The translations under genes were made by a program, and so were the position numbers. 64,000 bases of DNA, from IMG/VR virus record IMGVR_UViG_3300026521_000471, positions 58,518 through 122,517 of that record; one strand, written 5' to 3'. The notes beneath the pieces were generated by a model. The model did not search any database. It was given only the letters and a program-made list of their open reading frames with translations, and was not told where the DNA came from. Shown in pieces: positions 23,919-32,238 of the stretch. How positions within the stretch are numbered: position 1 is the stretch's first letter; each line of letters opens with the position of its first letter. The DNA is from a virus.

Positions 23919-24004
23919 TGTGATATGCGCCGAATGGTAAGGTAGCCGACTGTTAATCGGTCGAGAGAAATCTCATTGCTGGTTCGAATCCAGCTATCAC
24001 AGCC
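23919..24004 (+). tRNA. tRNA-Asn(GTT) with long variable arm
   Basis: Acceptor TGTGATA/TATCACA, anticodon loop CTGTTAA, T-arm GCTGG-TTCGAAT-CCAGC. The variable region forms a GAGA-GAAA-TCTC hairpin, a type II feature not normal for Asn. The 3' end reads GCC, not CCA. Possibly evolved from a Ser/Leu/Tyr tRNA with a changed anticodon. Confidence 0.8.
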
Positions 24005-24081
24005 CGTCCCTTAGCTCAGTTGGTTAGAGCGTTCCGCTGATAACGGAGAGGTCGGAAGTTCAAATCTTCCAGGGACGACCA
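24005..24081 (+). tRNA. tRNA-Ile(GAT)
   Basis: Acceptor CGTCCCT/AGGGACG, anticodon arm TTCCG-CTGATAA-CGGAG, CCA encoded. Directly abuts the preceding tRNA. Confidence 0.94.
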
Positions 24082-24095
24082 TAAAAATTAAATAC

Positions 24096-24172
24096 GGTCT
24101 GTTAGTTCAGTTGGTTAGAACGCAACCCTGTCAAGGTTGAGGTCACCGGTTCGAGTCCGGTACAGATCGCCA
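24096..24172 (+). tRNA. tRNA-Asp(GTC)
   Basis: Anticodon arm CAACC-CTGTCAA-GGTTG, T-arm ACCGG-TTCGAGT-CCGGT, discriminator G then CCA. First of two tRNA-Asp; the phage also encodes AspRS. Confidence 0.94.
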
Positions 24173-24176
24173 TTAC

Positions 24177-24250
24177 TGAGGTATCGTCTAGTGGTAGGAC
24201 ATCTGGTTTTGGTCCAGAGAGCGGGGGTTCGAACCCCTCTACCTCGTCCA
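24177..24250 (+). tRNA. tRNA-Gln(TTG)
   Basis: Acceptor TGAGGTA/TACCTCG, anticodon loop TTTTGGT, T-arm GGGGG-TTCGAAC-CCCTC-like, CCA encoded. Confidence 0.93.
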
Positions 24251-24263
24251 TTGTGTATTTTGC

Positions 24264-24336
24264 TGGGCTATCGTCTAGTGGCAGGACTCCGTCTTTTGGC
24301 GGCGGTAACATAGGTTCGAATCCTATTAGCCCATCA
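24264..24336 (+). tRNA. tRNA-Gln(TTG), second copy
   Basis: Acceptor TGGGCTA/TAGCCCA, anticodon arm CCGTC-TTTTGGC-GGCGG. The 3' end reads TCA rather than a full CCA. Confidence 0.85.
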
Positions 24337-24378
24337 AAGTACATTGTACTTTTATCAATGAAGATATAAAAATAAAAC

Positions 24379-24453
24379 GGCTCCATGGAGAAGTGGTTAT
24401 CTCATCGCTCTTTCACAGCGAAATCTCGGGTTCAAATCCCGATGGAGTCACCA
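24379..24453 (+). tRNA. tRNA-Glu(TTC)
   Basis: Acceptor GGCTCCA/TGGAGTC, anticodon arm TCGCT-CTTTCAC-AGCGA, CCA encoded. Confidence 0.94.
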
Positions 24454-24462
24454 AATTTAATT

Positions 24463-24545
24463 GCCGAAATGGTGGAATTGGTAGACACGCTAGACTTAGG
24501 ATCTAGTGCTTTTGCGTGAGAGTTCGAGTCTCTCTTTCGGCACCA
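24463..24545 (+). tRNA. tRNA-Leu(TAG)
   Basis: Acceptor GCCGAAA/TTTCGGC, anticodon loop CTTAGGA, short type II variable arm, CCA encoded. Normal gene order; useful comparison for the permuted tRNA-Leu. Confidence 0.95.
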
Positions 24546-24615
24546 TTATATCAATTTATTGATGAAGCCTTAATTTAAATATTAAAGTTTCACAAATAAA
24601 TTGTTACGAGCTTTA

Positions 24616-24715
24616 GAATCGCACATAGGATACGCGGCCTATGTAGCAGAAGTACCCACTTTAAGGAGGGAGATAGATTTCAAGGGATTGAAATTGAATA
24701 TCCAGAATGCGATTC
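24616..24715 (+). ncRNA. Cloverleaf-like RNA element
   Basis: Perfect 8-bp outer stem GAATCGCA/TGCGATTC (24616-24623 with 24708-24715) encloses CATAGG/CCTATG, an ACCC/GGG hairpin with TTTAAGG in its loop, and ATTTCAA/TTGAAAT. Not a recognisable tRNA; between tRNA-Leu and tRNA-Asp. Confidence 0.45.
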
Positions 24716-24725
24716 ATTAAAAAAT

Positions 24726-24802
24726 GTCGATGTATATCAACTGGTTAGATTGCCACCCTGTCAAGGTGGAGGTTGTGGGTTCGAGTCCCATCATTGACGC
24801 CA
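24726..24802 (+). tRNA. tRNA-Asp(GTC), second copy
   Basis: Acceptor GTCGATG/CATTGAC, anticodon loop CTGTCAA, T-arm GTGGG-TTCGAGT-CCCAT, G then CCA. Confidence 0.92.
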
Positions 24803-24805
24803 AAT

Positions 24806-24880
24806 GCTTCGTTCGACTATCGGCTAGGTCATTAGGTTTTCATCCTAAAAAGAGGGGTTCGATTCCCCTACGAAGTACCA
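24806..24880 (+). tRNA. tRNA-Glu(TTC), second copy
   Basis: Acceptor GCTTCGT/ACGAAGT, anticodon arm TTAGG-TTTTCAT-CCTAA, T-arm AGGGG-TTCGATT-CCCCT, CCA encoded. Confidence 0.92.
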
Positions 24881-24893
24881 TTTTTTATTATAA

Positions 24894-24971
24894 CGGGGTG
24901 TGGGAAAGTTTGGTTAATCCGCTACTTTTGGGAAGTAGAAATCCTCAGTTCGAGTCTGAGCACCCCGACCA
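24894..24971 (+). tRNA. tRNA-Pro(TGG)
   Basis: Acceptor CGGGGTG/CACCCCG, anticodon arm CTACT-TTTGGGA-AGTAG, CCA encoded. Confidence 0.94.
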
Positions 24972-24984
24972 TTTACATATCAAT

Positions 24985-25060
24985 GCCGATTTAGCTCAGT
25001 TGGTAGAGCAACTCACTTGTAATGAGTAGGCCTGGAGTTCAAATCTTCAAATCGGCACCA
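24985..25060 (+). tRNA. tRNA-Thr(TGT)
   Basis: Acceptor GCCGATT/AATCGGC, anticodon arm ACTCA-CTTGTAA-TGAGT, CCA encoded. One T-stem mismatch. Confidence 0.93.
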
Positions 25061-25079
25061 CTTCTAATTGTTAAATATG

Positions 25080-25156
25080 GTAGTAGTAGCTCAGTTGGTT
25101 AGAGCGACGGTTTGTGGCACCGTAGGTCGTGGGTTCGAATCCCATCTATTACCCCA
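25080..25156 (+). tRNA. tRNA-His(GTG)
   Basis: Anticodon arm ACGGT-TTGTGGC-ACCGT. An extra G before position 1 faces C73, the identity feature of tRNA-His. CCA encoded. Confidence 0.93.
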
Positions 25157-25158
25157 TT

Positions 25159-25245
25159 GTCGATATGGTGAAATTGGTAAACACACTACCTTGAGGGGGT
25201 AGCGCCTATTAAGGTTTGAGAGTTCGAATCTCTCTATCGACACCA
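25159..25245 (+). tRNA. tRNA-Leu(GAG)
   Basis: Acceptor GTCGATA/TATCGAC, anticodon arm CTACC-TTGAGGG-GGTAG, type II variable arm, CCA encoded. Last tRNA of the array. Confidence 0.94.
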
Positions 25246-25316
25246 TCTTTTAATTCTCCTTTCAATCAAATTTCATTAAATCTTAGAATAAATAAAAATA
25301 AAAAAAGAGGTTTCAA

Positions 25317-25559
25317 ATGAATCTTAAATCAATTATCGAATCATCTTATGAAGATAGAGTTTGTGAATGCAATAATATTTCCAGAGGTGAGTTATTAAAG
25401 CAATCTTCATTCAATCAAGCATTAACAGCAAAAGAAGTAATAGAATCTTTAGTGAAAAAAGGATGTGGATGCTGTTTAAAAAATAAAGACGATTGGGAAA
25501 ATTCTTCATGTAGAGAAAAAAAAGAATTAGTTATTCATTACTCAGATATAATCAGATAA
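25317..25559 (+). CDS. BFD-like [2Fe-2S] protein
   Basis: 80 residues. VCECNNIS near residue 15 and GCGCC near 53, with T-A-K-E-V between them, follow the C-x-C ... C-x-x-C spacing of bacterioferritin-associated ferredoxin-like domains, which bind a [2Fe-2S] cluster. A third Cys at about 66 is extra. It could donate electrons to a partner such as the radical SAM or oxidoreductase enzymes encoded later; that link is speculative. Confidence 0.6.
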   Translation: MNLKSIIESSYEDRVCECNNISRGELLKQSSFNQALTAKEVIESLVKKGCGCCLKNKDDWENSSCREKKELVIHYSDIIR

Positions 25560-25629
25560 TATATTAAAATCATTTATAAATAATATTGATTTGTTTTACA
25601 AATTACTATTTTATAAATGGAGAAAATTT

Positions 25630-26079
25630 ATGTATAATTTTGGAAAAAGAAGTAGAAGCAGACTTGACACTTGTCACCCAGACTTAATTAAGATTATGGA
25701 AGAAGCTATTAAAGTTTTTGACTTTTCTGTTTTGGAAGGCATTAGAACTACTGAAAAACAACAAGAATATTTTGAAACAGGTAGAAGTAAATTAGATGGC
25801 ATTCATAAACTATCTAAACATCAAGACCATGGAGATGGTTTATCTCATGCAATCGATATTATGCCTTATAAAAAAGGGACAAATGCTTTTAGTGGAAAAG
25901 AGAAAGATAAAGCAAGGTTTTATTTCTTGGCAGGATTGATTAAAGGTATTACTTATAGACTTTTAGAAGAAGGAAAAATTTCACATACTATTAGATGGGG
26001 TGGAGATTGGGATTCCGATGATATCTTTAATGATCAAAATTTTGATGATTTACCTCACTTTGAGTTAAAAGCTATTTAA
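25630..26079 (+). CDS. Endolysin, L-alanyl-D-glutamate peptidase (M15 family)
   Basis: 149 residues from ATG 25630, which has GGAG at proper spacing; the upstream extension to 25591 lacks one. The layout matches T5-type LAG peptidases: EGIRTTEKQ near 38, a zinc site H...SHAIDI (about 71-80) and a final PHFEL. These enzymes cut stem peptides of cell-wall peptidoglycan at lysis. No signal sequence, so a holin or spanin system would be needed for release. Confidence 0.88.
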   Translation: MYNFGKRSRSRLDTCHPDLIKIMEEAIKVFDFSVLEGIRTTEKQQEYFETGRSKLDGIHKLSKHQDHGDGLSHAIDIMPYKKGTNAFSGKEKDKARFYFLAGLIKGITYRLLEEGKISHTIRWGGDWDSDDIFNDQNFDDLPHFELKAI

Positions 26080-26166
26080 TATAAGAAATTTACCTACTCT
26101 TTGACTAAATTTAATATAAAATTAAGTATAAATAAATTAAAATTAAATTAAAAAAGAGCAGGTAAT

Positions 26167-26463
26167 ATGTACAAATTTAAACCCTCCCCTCTTGTTGAAA
26201 AACTATACGAAGAAATTAACAAATCAATAAATTCATCATCAGAAATAGAATCTTATATTGTAGATGGTATAATCAGCGGATTATTATTAGAATATATGGA
26301 AGCAACTAGTAAAAATCAAGAATTTAATGGATTTGGTTCTCTTAATGCCGATGACTTTGATAAACTTGTGGGTTTAATTGATGAAGAAAATGCACCTTTT
26401 GAGGACATAACGCCGATTGAAGAAGTATTAGGTAATATAGATAGCTTTGAAAATGAGGATTAA
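26167..26463 (+). CDS. Small acidic unknown protein (98 aa)
   Basis: Helical, strongly acidic C-terminal half. Ends 3 bases before the RNA ligase fusion, so likely co-translated with it. Function unknown. Confidence 0.65.
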   Translation: MYKFKPSPLVEKLYEEINKSINSSSEIESYIVDGIISGLLLEYMEATSKNQEFNGFGSLNADDFDKLVGLIDEENAPFEDITPIEEVLGNIDSFENED

Positions 26464-26466
26464 TAT

Positions 26467-28614
26467 ATGCAACTGAAAGATTTATTATGTGAAAAAATCA
26501 CTCCAACTGATAAAGATATTATCGATTGTGTTACAGCTGTTGGTATAAAAGGTATGTATTTAAATGCCACCGATAAAAAAGAGTTACCAAAAAATAATAA
26601 AGTTTTAAATTCCTATAATAAAATACAAAATGATTTTATGTTCATTATGAAAAAATTTACTACATTGACTAAATTTTATTTTAGAGAATCAGATAAAACA
26701 ATGAAAGGTAATACTGAGAAAGCAGCACAATATCTATTATTAAATAAAGATAAATATAACACAATTAAATCAACATATGACTTTATTGAAAAGAGTATTA
26801 AAACATTTAAAAGTAATACTAAAAAGATAAAAAAAATTATTAATAATTCTAGGAAATCTAAAAATGAAAAACTACTTTTAGATTTAGATATTCTGGAATC
26901 TAAATTAACTAAAACATTAAGTTTAATAAATTATACAGAAAGAACTTTGGATAATGTGAAATCTGTTTTAGATTTAGTAGAAAAACCTAATTTCCAATCA
27001 GCATTCGGAATTGTTACAACTTTAAAAGCCAAAAATAAAGTTTTAACTGAAAATGCTATGCTTGACATAAGTATCCCGAATCTAGATAAAGTTGTAACCA
27101 ATGATGAAAAATTAGAAACTTTTTTATTAGATTATTATCGAATAGAAGAAAAATTTGATGGGACAAAACTGACGTTATGGCGAAATAGCAATGAATGGGA
27201 AGAAGATTATCGTAAAAATTGGGTAGTTTCATTTAAAAACCAAATTTTATATCCAGCTGAATTTGACAAGATTGATAGAAATATTATTAAAAAATATTCA
27301 TTAGGTATTTCACAATATGCATTTATTCATGATCACCTTAAAAGATTTCATAAAAATACTAAAGATATACCAACAAATACTGAATTCTTTATAGAATTTA
27401 TACAAAATAAATTAACCACTACTAGAGATTATAAAAAACAACATGATCTATTTCTTATTGCTTATTCACCTGCTAAGGGAAGTATTGAGGGTGGCATGCT
27501 AAAGACCTCCCCTATTGGGTTTTTTCAGCAGGATTTAAATATATTTAGTGAAATCTTATCTTTAAAAATGCCTCCCGTAGTTTTTCATGGACAAATAAAT
27601 TCTGAAGAAAATTTTACGAAAGGCATTAAAAATAATAATCTTATGAATGCTTGGATTAGTAATAAACATTTATTTGAGAAAAATAAATATGATACTATTA
27701 AGAAAACATTATTATCATTTGAATCTATATTAGGTGGAAAAACTGAGGGAGTAGTACTTCATTCTTCTAGTGGCACAATGTTTAAATTTCTACAAGATGA
27801 CCAACATGATAAAAGTGTAAGATTTGCTAAAAAATTAAGATTTCAAAATAGCAAAGAAATTGAAGAAAAATATTGGTCTGAAATTTATATTTTAGCTAAG
27901 GAAAATATAGACAATATAGAAAATCTTAATAGTAATAATTATGAAATAAATCTTAGTAAAATAGTTAAAGCTATTTATAGTATTAAAGATAATAGAATTA
28001 AAAGTCTTTTTACCTTTAAATTTAAAGCCATGAAAAAAGAAGATAAATTGACTGATGATAAGGCTTTAATACAAAAGATTAGAGATGATTTGCATTTAAC
28101 ATCAAAACAATTACTTATGGATAAGCTTCCTGAAAATCAGAACGCACTTTTTATTGGGAAATTAAGAGTACCTACTAAAGCTCATACTGATATTATTAGA
28201 AAAGCTATAGACAAGTATAATCATGTGATTATTTGTATTGTGAAAGCCAAAAAAGATAATAAACTGTCTTTAAACTTAGAATATCAAAAAAAGATTCTAA
28301 AAAGATTATTTGGTGAAAAAGTAACTATTATTGAACATAGTACTGGAAACTTAACTTCAATTATAAATAAATCACCAAAAAGAATTAAATTCTTATTAAC
28401 CGGTACTGATAGAATTGAAAGTTATAAAGGTCAGTTAAAAAGACATCCTCAGATCAATATGATTGAAATAGAAAGGGATGAAGAATCAGTTGATAATATT
28501 TCAGCCACAAAAACAATAGATTATATTAGAAATAATAATATAAGTGGTTTTAAGGAAATGGTGGATATAGAAATATGGGATGAATTTGAGAATATAAGAG
28601 AGGTGTTAAAATGA
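26467..28614 (+). CDS. RNA ligase fused to NMN adenylyltransferase-like domain
   Basis: 715 residues. About 1-200: Lys-rich helical domain. About 220-460: nucleotidyltransferase/ligase core with motif I E-K-F-D-G (adenylated Lys229), motif III-like E-F-F-I-E-F near 305 and motif IV T-E-G-V-V near 434, as in T4 Rnl2-type RNA ligases. About 555-715: a Rossmann HIGH-type nucleotidyltransferase with G-K-L-R-V-P-T-K-A-H and a late I-S-A-T-K-T motif, like NadM/NadR NMN adenylyltransferases. The ligase could seal cleaved or permuted tRNA; the C-terminal domain would make NAD+ from NMN, which fits the nicotinate phosphoribosyltransferase at 56 kb. Bifunctionality is inferred from motifs. Confidence 0.8.
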   Translation: MQLKDLLCEKITPTDKDIIDCVTAVGIKGMYLNATDKKELPKNNKVLNSYNKIQNDFMFIMKKFTTLTKFYFRESDKTMKGNTEKAAQYLLLNKDKYNTIKSTYDFIEKSIKTFKSNTKKIKKIINNSRKSKNEKLLLDLDILESKLTKTLSLINYTERTLDNVKSVLDLVEKPNFQSAFGIVTTLKAKNKVLTENAMLDISIPNLDKVVTNDEKLETFLLDYYRIEEKFDGTKLTLWRNSNEWEEDYRKNWVVSFKNQILYPAEFDKIDRNIIKKYSLGISQYAFIHDHLKRFHKNTKDIPTNTEFFIEFIQNKLTTTRDYKKQHDLFLIAYSPAKGSIEGGMLKTSPIGFFQQDLNIFSEILSLKMPPVVFHGQINSEENFTKGIKNNNLMNAWISNKHLFEKNKYDTIKKTLLSFESILGGKTEGVVLHSSSGTMFKFLQDDQHDKSVRFAKKLRFQNSKEIEEKYWSEIYILAKENIDNIENLNSNNYEINLSKIVKAIYSIKDNRIKSLFTFKFKAMKKEDKLTDDKALIQKIRDDLHLTSKQLLMDKLPENQNALFIGKLRVPTKAHTDIIRKAIDKYNHVIICIVKAKKDNKLSLNLEYQKKILKRLFGEKVTIIEHSTGNLTSIINKSPKRIKFLLTGTDRIESYKGQLKRHPQINMIEIERDEESVDNISATKTIDYIRNNNISGFKEMVDIEIWDEFENIREVLK

Positions 28615-30215
28615 AAATTTCCGATTTAAAAGGATTAAAAAAAGATGATAAACTTCGTTTTTTACAATCTGTGGATATTGAAAAATTAGATGATGAAATT
28701 TTAAAGAAATTATCTAATGATGCGGCAATCGACGTCCGTTTAAAAATAGCTCGTAAATGCCCTTCATCGAAAATTTTATTAGATATGATGTTTAATAAAA
28801 AAAATTGGAAACCTCATATTATATCAGAAATTTATATGAATAAAGCATTTACTATTGAAAATAAGATAGAGTTTATTAAGTCTAAAAAATGGCAGGAGAA
28901 CTTATTTCCATTTCACCAAGTAAAATTTGATTTGGTTAGAGATCTAAACAATCCTGAATCAAACGACGATTTTATTGATTTAATTATATCTTTTTTAGAA
29001 GAAGATCCGGAAGGAACTCCTATAAATTTTGTACGTAATGCTATATATGGGACTTCAAAAGAAGAATTATTAAAGATTATAAACCTAACAATGATGAAAA
29101 AAGACAATTATTTAAATTTATTTTTAGGACATTCCCATGTAATAAATCTATTATCTGTAAAGGAATTAAGAAATCTATTTAGTAAATATGCTGATAATAG
29201 TATAACTTTTATTCACTTTGAAAGTCCATTTTATAGATCAATTATAAATGATGAGATTTTTAAGAAACTATTAAAAAATAGTGATTATATAGGTCAAAAT
29301 AGTTTTAGTTTAATTAGTTTAGATTCTAAAATTGTATTCTTTAATAATCCTGATATTTCTCAATATATCTATGATGATATATTAAATGAATATATTAATG
29401 CCGATATTAAACTGCGCATGGCTATTGGTTCTAAAAAATATAATGAAATAGTTAAATATATTAAATTAACAGAAGATACTAATAAAAAGGTTATTAACTT
29501 TGCTTTAGAATTGAAAAAACTAGATGCTGATTTAGCTAACACAATATGGTTTTCTTATATATCAAATGAAACGGCTATTTTCAAATTGGTAAAAGACAAT
29601 CTTAAATTTTTTAATAATAGTGCTAGAAATCTAGCCTTTTTATCAGATAATAAATCCTTTAAAGATGATGAAGTAAATGAACTTGTAGATGAAGCTATAA
29701 ATAATTCGGATAACCCTACTGAAAAGACTTTATCGCTTTTTAAACATATGCTAATAAATGGTGAGGCTCCTAGAAATGACTTAATAAATAAAGTATGGGA
29801 GATTATAAAAGATACAAAAGTTGAAAGAGAAGATAGTGTAAATAGTGATGACCCAATAACAAATATTTTTAAACGATTTTTTAATACTTCTGCAACAAAA
29901 AATAGTTATGGGCAAAAAGCTAAAGTACCAAAAGAAATTCAAATTGAAAAAGCTTTAGAATATTATATGAAATTTATGATTCCAGATTGGTTAGTTTACT
30001 CTGATGATTTACCAGAAGAATTATGGGAAGAAATCTTAGACCATCCAAAATTAAAAGATTTGATTGTTGCACCTCATAGTTCAGACTTTTTTATTTCATT
30101 AAAGGAACAAATTTTAACTGGTAAGTATCAAGCAAAATTCGGTATGAAATATTATGAACAAACAAATGATGAAAGATATATACCTGAAGAAGTAAAAAAT
30201 ATATTTTTATTTTAA
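28611..30215 (+). CDS. Unknown helical-repeat protein (534 aa)
   Basis: Start overlaps the ligase stop (ATGA), so translationally coupled. Nearly all-helical with repeated short Leu/Ile/Asn-rich helices; an early D-V-R-L-K-I-A segment suggests HEAT-like repeats. Acidic, no membrane segment. Could be a scaffold for the ligase; not recognised. Confidence 0.65.
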   Translation: MKISDLKGLKKDDKLRFLQSVDIEKLDDEILKKLSNDAAIDVRLKIARKCPSSKILLDMMFNKKNWKPHIISEIYMNKAFTIENKIEFIKSKKWQENLFPFHQVKFDLVRDLNNPESNDDFIDLIISFLEEDPEGTPINFVRNAIYGTSKEELLKIINLTMMKKDNYLNLFLGHSHVINLLSVKELRNLFSKYADNSITFIHFESPFYRSIINDEIFKKLLKNSDYIGQNSFSLISLDSKIVFFNNPDISQYIYDDILNEYINADIKLRMAIGSKKYNEIVKYIKLTEDTNKKVINFALELKKLDADLANTIWFSYISNETAIFKLVKDNLKFFNNSARNLAFLSDNKSFKDDEVNELVDEAINNSDNPTEKTLSLFKHMLINGEAPRNDLINKVWEIIKDTKVEREDSVNSDDPITNIFKRFFNTSATKNSYGQKAKVPKEIQIEKALEYYMKFMIPDWLVYSDDLPEELWEEILDHPKLKDLIVAPHSSDFFISLKEQILTGKYQAKFGMKYYEQTNDERYIPEEVKNIFLF

Positions 30216-30253
30216 ATATATATTGTATAAATATAAACAAAAGGAGAAATAAT

Positions 30254-31015
30254 TTGAAAAAAATAATATTACTAATGTTGCTAGGAGGCTTATTATTTTC
30301 AGCTACATTACCAAAAACATTTTCTAGTGCAAAAAACATGTCGGTTAGATTATATAGCACGTACCATTTAAAAACATTTTATACTGATAGCAATATGAGT
30401 TTAGCTGCTAAGATTCACCAAAAAAAATTCCCGTATAAATCAACTGTTGATTTATATTTAAAATTAGATAACTCGCCGTATAAAGGAACAAAATATGTTT
30501 CGAGAGGTCAAAAAATTGAATGGGAACATATTACTCCAGCATCATGGTTTGTAACATCAGATCCAGCGATTAAAGAAGCTTGGGATAATGGCGATCCTAA
30601 ATGTACCACATCATCTGGTAAAAAATATAAAGGTAGAAAATGTGCTGAAAAAGTTTCAAAACTCTTTAATTTAATGGAGTCGGATATGTATAATTTAGTA
30701 CCTGTGATAGGTGCTCTAAATGCTATGAGAAGCGATAAGCCATATGGCATTATAGATGGAGAGATACGTGAATTTGGTGAAACATTAGACGTAGAAATTA
30801 ATAAAGATAAAATTGAAATTATGCCTAGTAGAAGAGGTGATGTAGCGAGAGTTTTATTATATATGCATAAAAGATATGGAGTTATATTCCCTGACCATAA
30901 TAATACCGTCTTAATGTTAAATCAATGGGATTTAGATGATCCAATGAGTCCATGGGAAAAAGAAAAAAATAATATTTTAAATAAAACTTACGGTACGGAT
31001 TTTATATATAAATAA
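30254..31015 (+). CDS. Secreted endonuclease I (EndA/NucM family)
   Basis: 253 residues with a TTG start behind AAAGGAG. N-terminal signal peptide (hydrophobic residues 4-17, cleavage near FSA). EWEHITPASWF at about 93 supplies the catalytic His, and a later N-L-x-P and N-A-M-R-S region (about 148-160) matches the endonuclease I/NucM family of non-specific nucleases. Expected in the periplasm or outside. In Campylobacter, nucleases carried by integrated elements block natural transformation, so competing DNA or phages may be the target. Confidence 0.87.
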   Translation: MKKIILLMLLGGLLFSATLPKTFSSAKNMSVRLYSTYHLKTFYTDSNMSLAAKIHQKKFPYKSTVDLYLKLDNSPYKGTKYVSRGQKIEWEHITPASWFVTSDPAIKEAWDNGDPKCTTSSGKKYKGRKCAEKVSKLFNLMESDMYNLVPVIGALNAMRSDKPYGIIDGEIREFGETLDVEINKDKIEIMPSRRGDVARVLLYMHKRYGVIFPDHNNTVLMLNQWDLDDPMSPWEKEKNNILNKTYGTDFIYK

Positions 31016-31033
31016 TAATAAACTCAAGGGAAG

Positions 31034-31402
31034 ATGATGACTATACACGAAATGAATGAAGAATTAAATGAAATGATTACAATGAAAGATATAAAAAATA
31101 AAGCTAAAGATACATTAGATGCTGCTAAACAATTTGGTAAAGATACAAAGAGAGAAGTAATAGAAACGGCTAAGATGATAAAGGTTGCGAAAGATGCTCT
31201 TAAACACGCATTATCAAAGGGTATTACTGAAAAGCCATCAAAAGAGGAAATTTTGAATGCTAAGAATCAGTTAAAAGATATTGGTAAAATAACTGCATTA
31301 TTACCTTTATTTGCAGCACCAGGTGGGGGTTTAGCTATTGCAGCATTATTTAAGTTAGCTGAAAAAAATGGATATAAACTTGCACCATCAAAATCATTTT
31401 AA
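31034..31402 (+). CDS. Unknown protein with hydrophobic C-terminus (122 aa)
   Basis: Starts at ATGATG after AAGGGAAG. Basic amphipathic helices to residue 85, then a hydrophobic Pro/Gly/Ala-rich stretch (about 86-108) that could insert in a membrane. Not recognised. Confidence 0.6.
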   Translation: MMTIHEMNEELNEMITMKDIKNKAKDTLDAAKQFGKDTKREVIETAKMIKVAKDALKHALSKGITEKPSKEEILNAKNQLKDIGKITALLPLFAAPGGGLAIAALFKLAEKNGYKLAPSKSF

Positions 31403-31443
31403 TTTTGTATAATAATATATAGAATTTAAAACATGGAGTAAAT

Positions 31444-31734
31444 ATGAAAATATTACAAAAATGGTGGAATGTTATTAAAAGCTGGTTAAGTCTTTCCGAT
31501 GAAAGTAGTACACCTCCTAAAAAAGCGAAAACTAAATCTAAAAAGAAAGTGAAAAAAGATGATTATTTAACTATGATTCTAGAAGCAAAGAAAACAGAAG
31601 ATGAAGTTGGTAAAAGAAGATATATGTCAAGATTAGCCAACAATCTTACAAAAGCTATTGCATCAAATGATTCATCAGCAATAGATATAGCTGAAAAACG
31701 TATTAGAAACTATCTAAATAAAAGAAAGAAGTAA
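31444..31734 (+). CDS. Small basic protein (96 aa)
   Basis: Very Lys-rich (about residues 25-40) with helical flanks; nucleic-acid binding is plausible. Preceded by GTATAAT near 31405. Confidence 0.6.
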   Translation: MKILQKWWNVIKSWLSLSDESSTPPKKAKTKSKKKVKKDDYLTMILEAKKTEDEVGKRRYMSRLANNLTKAIASNDSSAIDIAEKRIRNYLNKRKK

Positions 31735-31748
31735 TTTTCTTTCTTCTC

Positions 31749-32045
31749 TTACAACTCTCTTATTTCCCAACCTTTTAGTTTTCTCTTTGAAGCATAAATT
31801 ACAAAACTATTATCATTCATTTTAAAAGCAGCATACAATAGTTTATTATTATCAGAATGAATCTTCATTAATAATAAATGTGCTATCATGTGTTCTTCTG
31901 GAAATAATGCAACTTTGTTATTATTAGCATCTGTACCATCAATACATTTTGGAATTATGTGATGTACTTCTCTGTATTCGGATTTAAGGATACTTCTATT
32001 TTGAGCTTTTGAGATAAGTTTCTCGTAATGGAGTTTGTAGTTCAT
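31749..32045 (-). CDS. HNH homing endonuclease
   Basis: 98 residues from the internal ATG at 32045; an upstream in-frame ATG at 32096 would run through the small RNA and is less likely. EYREVHHIIPK near 25-35, then N-N-x-V-x-L-F-P-E-E-H-x-x-A-H, is the phage HNH endonuclease pattern. Second of the two leftward genes; like the first, it lies beside a three-way-junction RNA. Confidence 0.85.
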   Translation of the reverse strand: MNYKLHYEKLISKAQNRSILKSEYREVHHIIPKCIDGTDANNNKVALFPEEHMIAHLLLMKIHSDNNKLLYAAFKMNDNSFVIYASKRKLKGWEIREL

Positions 32046-32073
32046 TTTGTCAACCTTTAATTGTATAATTATT

Positions 32074-32138
32074 GAAGAAGGACAGTTAGGAGTCAACCCC
32101 TAATTTCTTAACTATTCGTAGTAGTTAAGATTACTTCT
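32074..32138 (+). ncRNA. Three-way-junction small RNA, copy 2
   Basis: AGAAGGACAG, hairpin TTAGG/CCTAA, TTTC, hairpin TTAACTA/TAGTTAA, GATTACTTCT. The same joining sequences as copy 1 at 13185 but different stems. A rightward GTATAAT lies about 12 bases upstream. Confidence 0.6.
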
Positions 32139-32238
32139 CTTTCTACTATTCTTTATACTCCAAAACTACTAAATTACTTAACTTTCCAAAAAAAAATTGT
32201 AAAATAAAATATATTTAATATAAACATAAGGTCAAAAA

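Noticed and set aside
24102-24386. Leftward reading frame across tRNAs Asp, Gln, Gln
   Set aside because: Antisense translation of tandem tRNAs, giving the familiar 'G-x-E-P' repeats; not a gene.
24724-25029. Rightward reading frame across tRNAs Asp, Glu, Pro, Thr
   Set aside because: Lies wholly on tRNA genes that fold perfectly; no ribosome site.
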